A stretch of DNA of 14,538 bases, taken from Lachnospiraceae bacterium UBA7012 (GTDB taxonomy: Bacteria > Bacillota > Clostridia > Lachnospirales > Lachnospiraceae). A model generated the notes under the pieces. The model ran no database searches, was not told where the DNA came from, and was given only the letters and a program-made list of their open reading frames with translations. Location of the stretch: the NCBI GenBank assembly GCA_002449595.1, contig DJXE01000045.1, forward strand, positions 1-14,538, read 5' to 3'. Within the stretch, counting starts at the first letter, position 1; the number at the start of each line of letters is the position of its first letter. The translations under genes were made by a program, and so were the position numbers. Positions 13,299 through 14,538 of this stretch are shown piece by piece.

Positions 13299-14012
13299 AT
13301 GTCAGATGAAAAAGTGTTGAACGAAGAGATGACGGAAGAGACCGCACAGGCGGCTGAGGCAGCTGAGGCTGTTGAAGCGGAAGCGGCTGAAGCGGCGGCA
13401 GCTGCGGAAGAGGAAGCAGCGCAGGAGACCGCGGAAGAAGCGGAAGAGGCGCAGACGGGAGCCGGCGAGGAAGCCGCGGAAGGCGCATCCGGCGTGAAGG
13501 AGATCTCGGAAGCAGATCTGAAGAAGAAAAATCCGTTCTCCAAATTCCGCAAGGAAGACAAGGAGAAGGCGGCGCTGAAGGAGAAGGTCACAGACCTCGA
13601 GGACAGAGTCCGGCGGCAGATGGCGGAATTCGACAACTACCGCAAGCGCACCGAGAAGGAGAAGGGCCAGATGTTCTCCATGGGTGAGCAGAACGTGCTG
13701 GAGAAGATCCTTCCGATCGTCGACAACTTCGAGCGGGGCTTCGACACCGTGACCGAAGAGGACAAGGACGACGCGTTCGTCGACGGCATGCGCAAGATCT
13801 ACGCGCAGCTGCAGAAGCAGATGGAAGAGCTCGGCGTCACGCCGATCGAGGCGCTCGGCAAGGAGTTCGACCCGAATCTCCACAACGCGGTCATGCAGAT
13901 CCAGAGCGAGGAATACGAGCCCGGAATCGTCGGGCAGGAGCTCCTGAAGGGCTACATGTACCACGATAGCGTGCTCCGGCACAGCATGGTGGCTGTCGTC
14001 GCGGAAGCATAG
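13299..14012 (+). CDS. grpE: Nucleotide exchange factor GrpE
   Basis: GrpE releases ADP from DnaK and acts as a thermosensor of the chaperone cycle. The 237 residues are longer than the usual 180-210 because of an N-terminal tail of about 70 residues made almost only of Glu and Ala. After it come the long dimerising coiled coil (about 80-140, with RRQMAEFDNYRKRTEKEK) and a beta domain that contacts DnaK (GVTPIEALGKEFDPNLHNAVMQ to GYMYHDSVLRHSMVAV). A modest CCGGAG lies about 12 nt before the ATG. It is transcribed with hrcA and dnaK; a 77-bp gap precedes dnaK. Confidence 0.97.
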   Translation: MSDEKVLNEEMTEETAQAAEAAEAVEAEAAEAAAAAEEEAAQETAEEAEEAQTGAGEEAAEGASGVKEISEADLKKKNPFSKFRKEDKEKAALKEKVTDLEDRVRRQMAEFDNYRKRTEKEKGQMFSMGEQNVLEKILPIVDNFERGFDTVTEEDKDDAFVDGMRKIYAQLQKQMEELGVTPIEALGKEFDPNLHNAVMQIQSEEYEPGIVGQELLKGYMYHDSVLRHSMVAVVAEA

Positions 14013-14021
14013 GAGTATGAC

Positions 14022-14538
<517 letters not shown>

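Overview
The window comes from a high-GC (roughly 60% by eye) low-GC-lineage Firmicute, most likely a member of the Clostridia close to Lachnospiraceae. The reasons are the hprK-murB-rapZ-whiA-HPr gene order, a CIRCE/HrcA-controlled hrcA-grpE-dnaK operon, sigma-A type promoters with TG-extended -10 boxes, and a small lysine/alanine-rich protein with a C-terminal domain of the type I recall from Lachnospiraceae. Every convincing gene is on the + strand, and the long minus-strand open frames are by-products of GC-rich codon use.

Layout. (1) 1-3687: the 3' part of ftsH (truncated by the window edge), then uvrC 21 bp later. (2) 3688-3925: a structured leader with an extended -10 promoter, followed by the apparent operon hprK, murB, rapZ, whiA and an HPr-like gene, closed by a strong intrinsic terminator at 7997-8031. 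This joins the carbon-catabolite kinase HprK to a Crh-like HPr that keeps Ser46 but has Glu in place of the PTS His15. The run resembles the Bacillus subtilis yvcJ-yvcK-whiA-crh locus, but yvcK is missing and hprK and murB are in front. (3) 8032-11245: a short AT-richer gap with a hairpin, then a two-domain GNAT protein, a fold-type I PLP aminotransferase and uppP (undecaprenyl-diphosphatase). (4) 11246-12016: an AT-rich gap with a near-consensus promoter driving a histone-H1-like Lys/Ala-rich protein. (5) 12067-14538: the heat-shock operon. A hairpin that can terminate the preceding gene is superimposed on the sigma-A promoter, followed by a perfect CIRCE operator, hrcA, grpE and the 5' end of dnaK, which runs off the window.

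The genes are mainly housekeeping: membrane protein quality control, nucleotide excision repair, cell-wall precursor synthesis and lipid-carrier recycling, carbon-catabolite signalling, and chaperones. I do not see a mobile element, CRISPR array, tRNA or rRNA, nor a convincing new multi-gene system. The observations most worth a second look are the His15-to-Glu HPr next to HprK, the Ala in the RapZ P-loop, the hairpin cluster before rapZ, the overlapped terminator/promoter before hrcA, and the H1-like protein beside the heat-shock operon.
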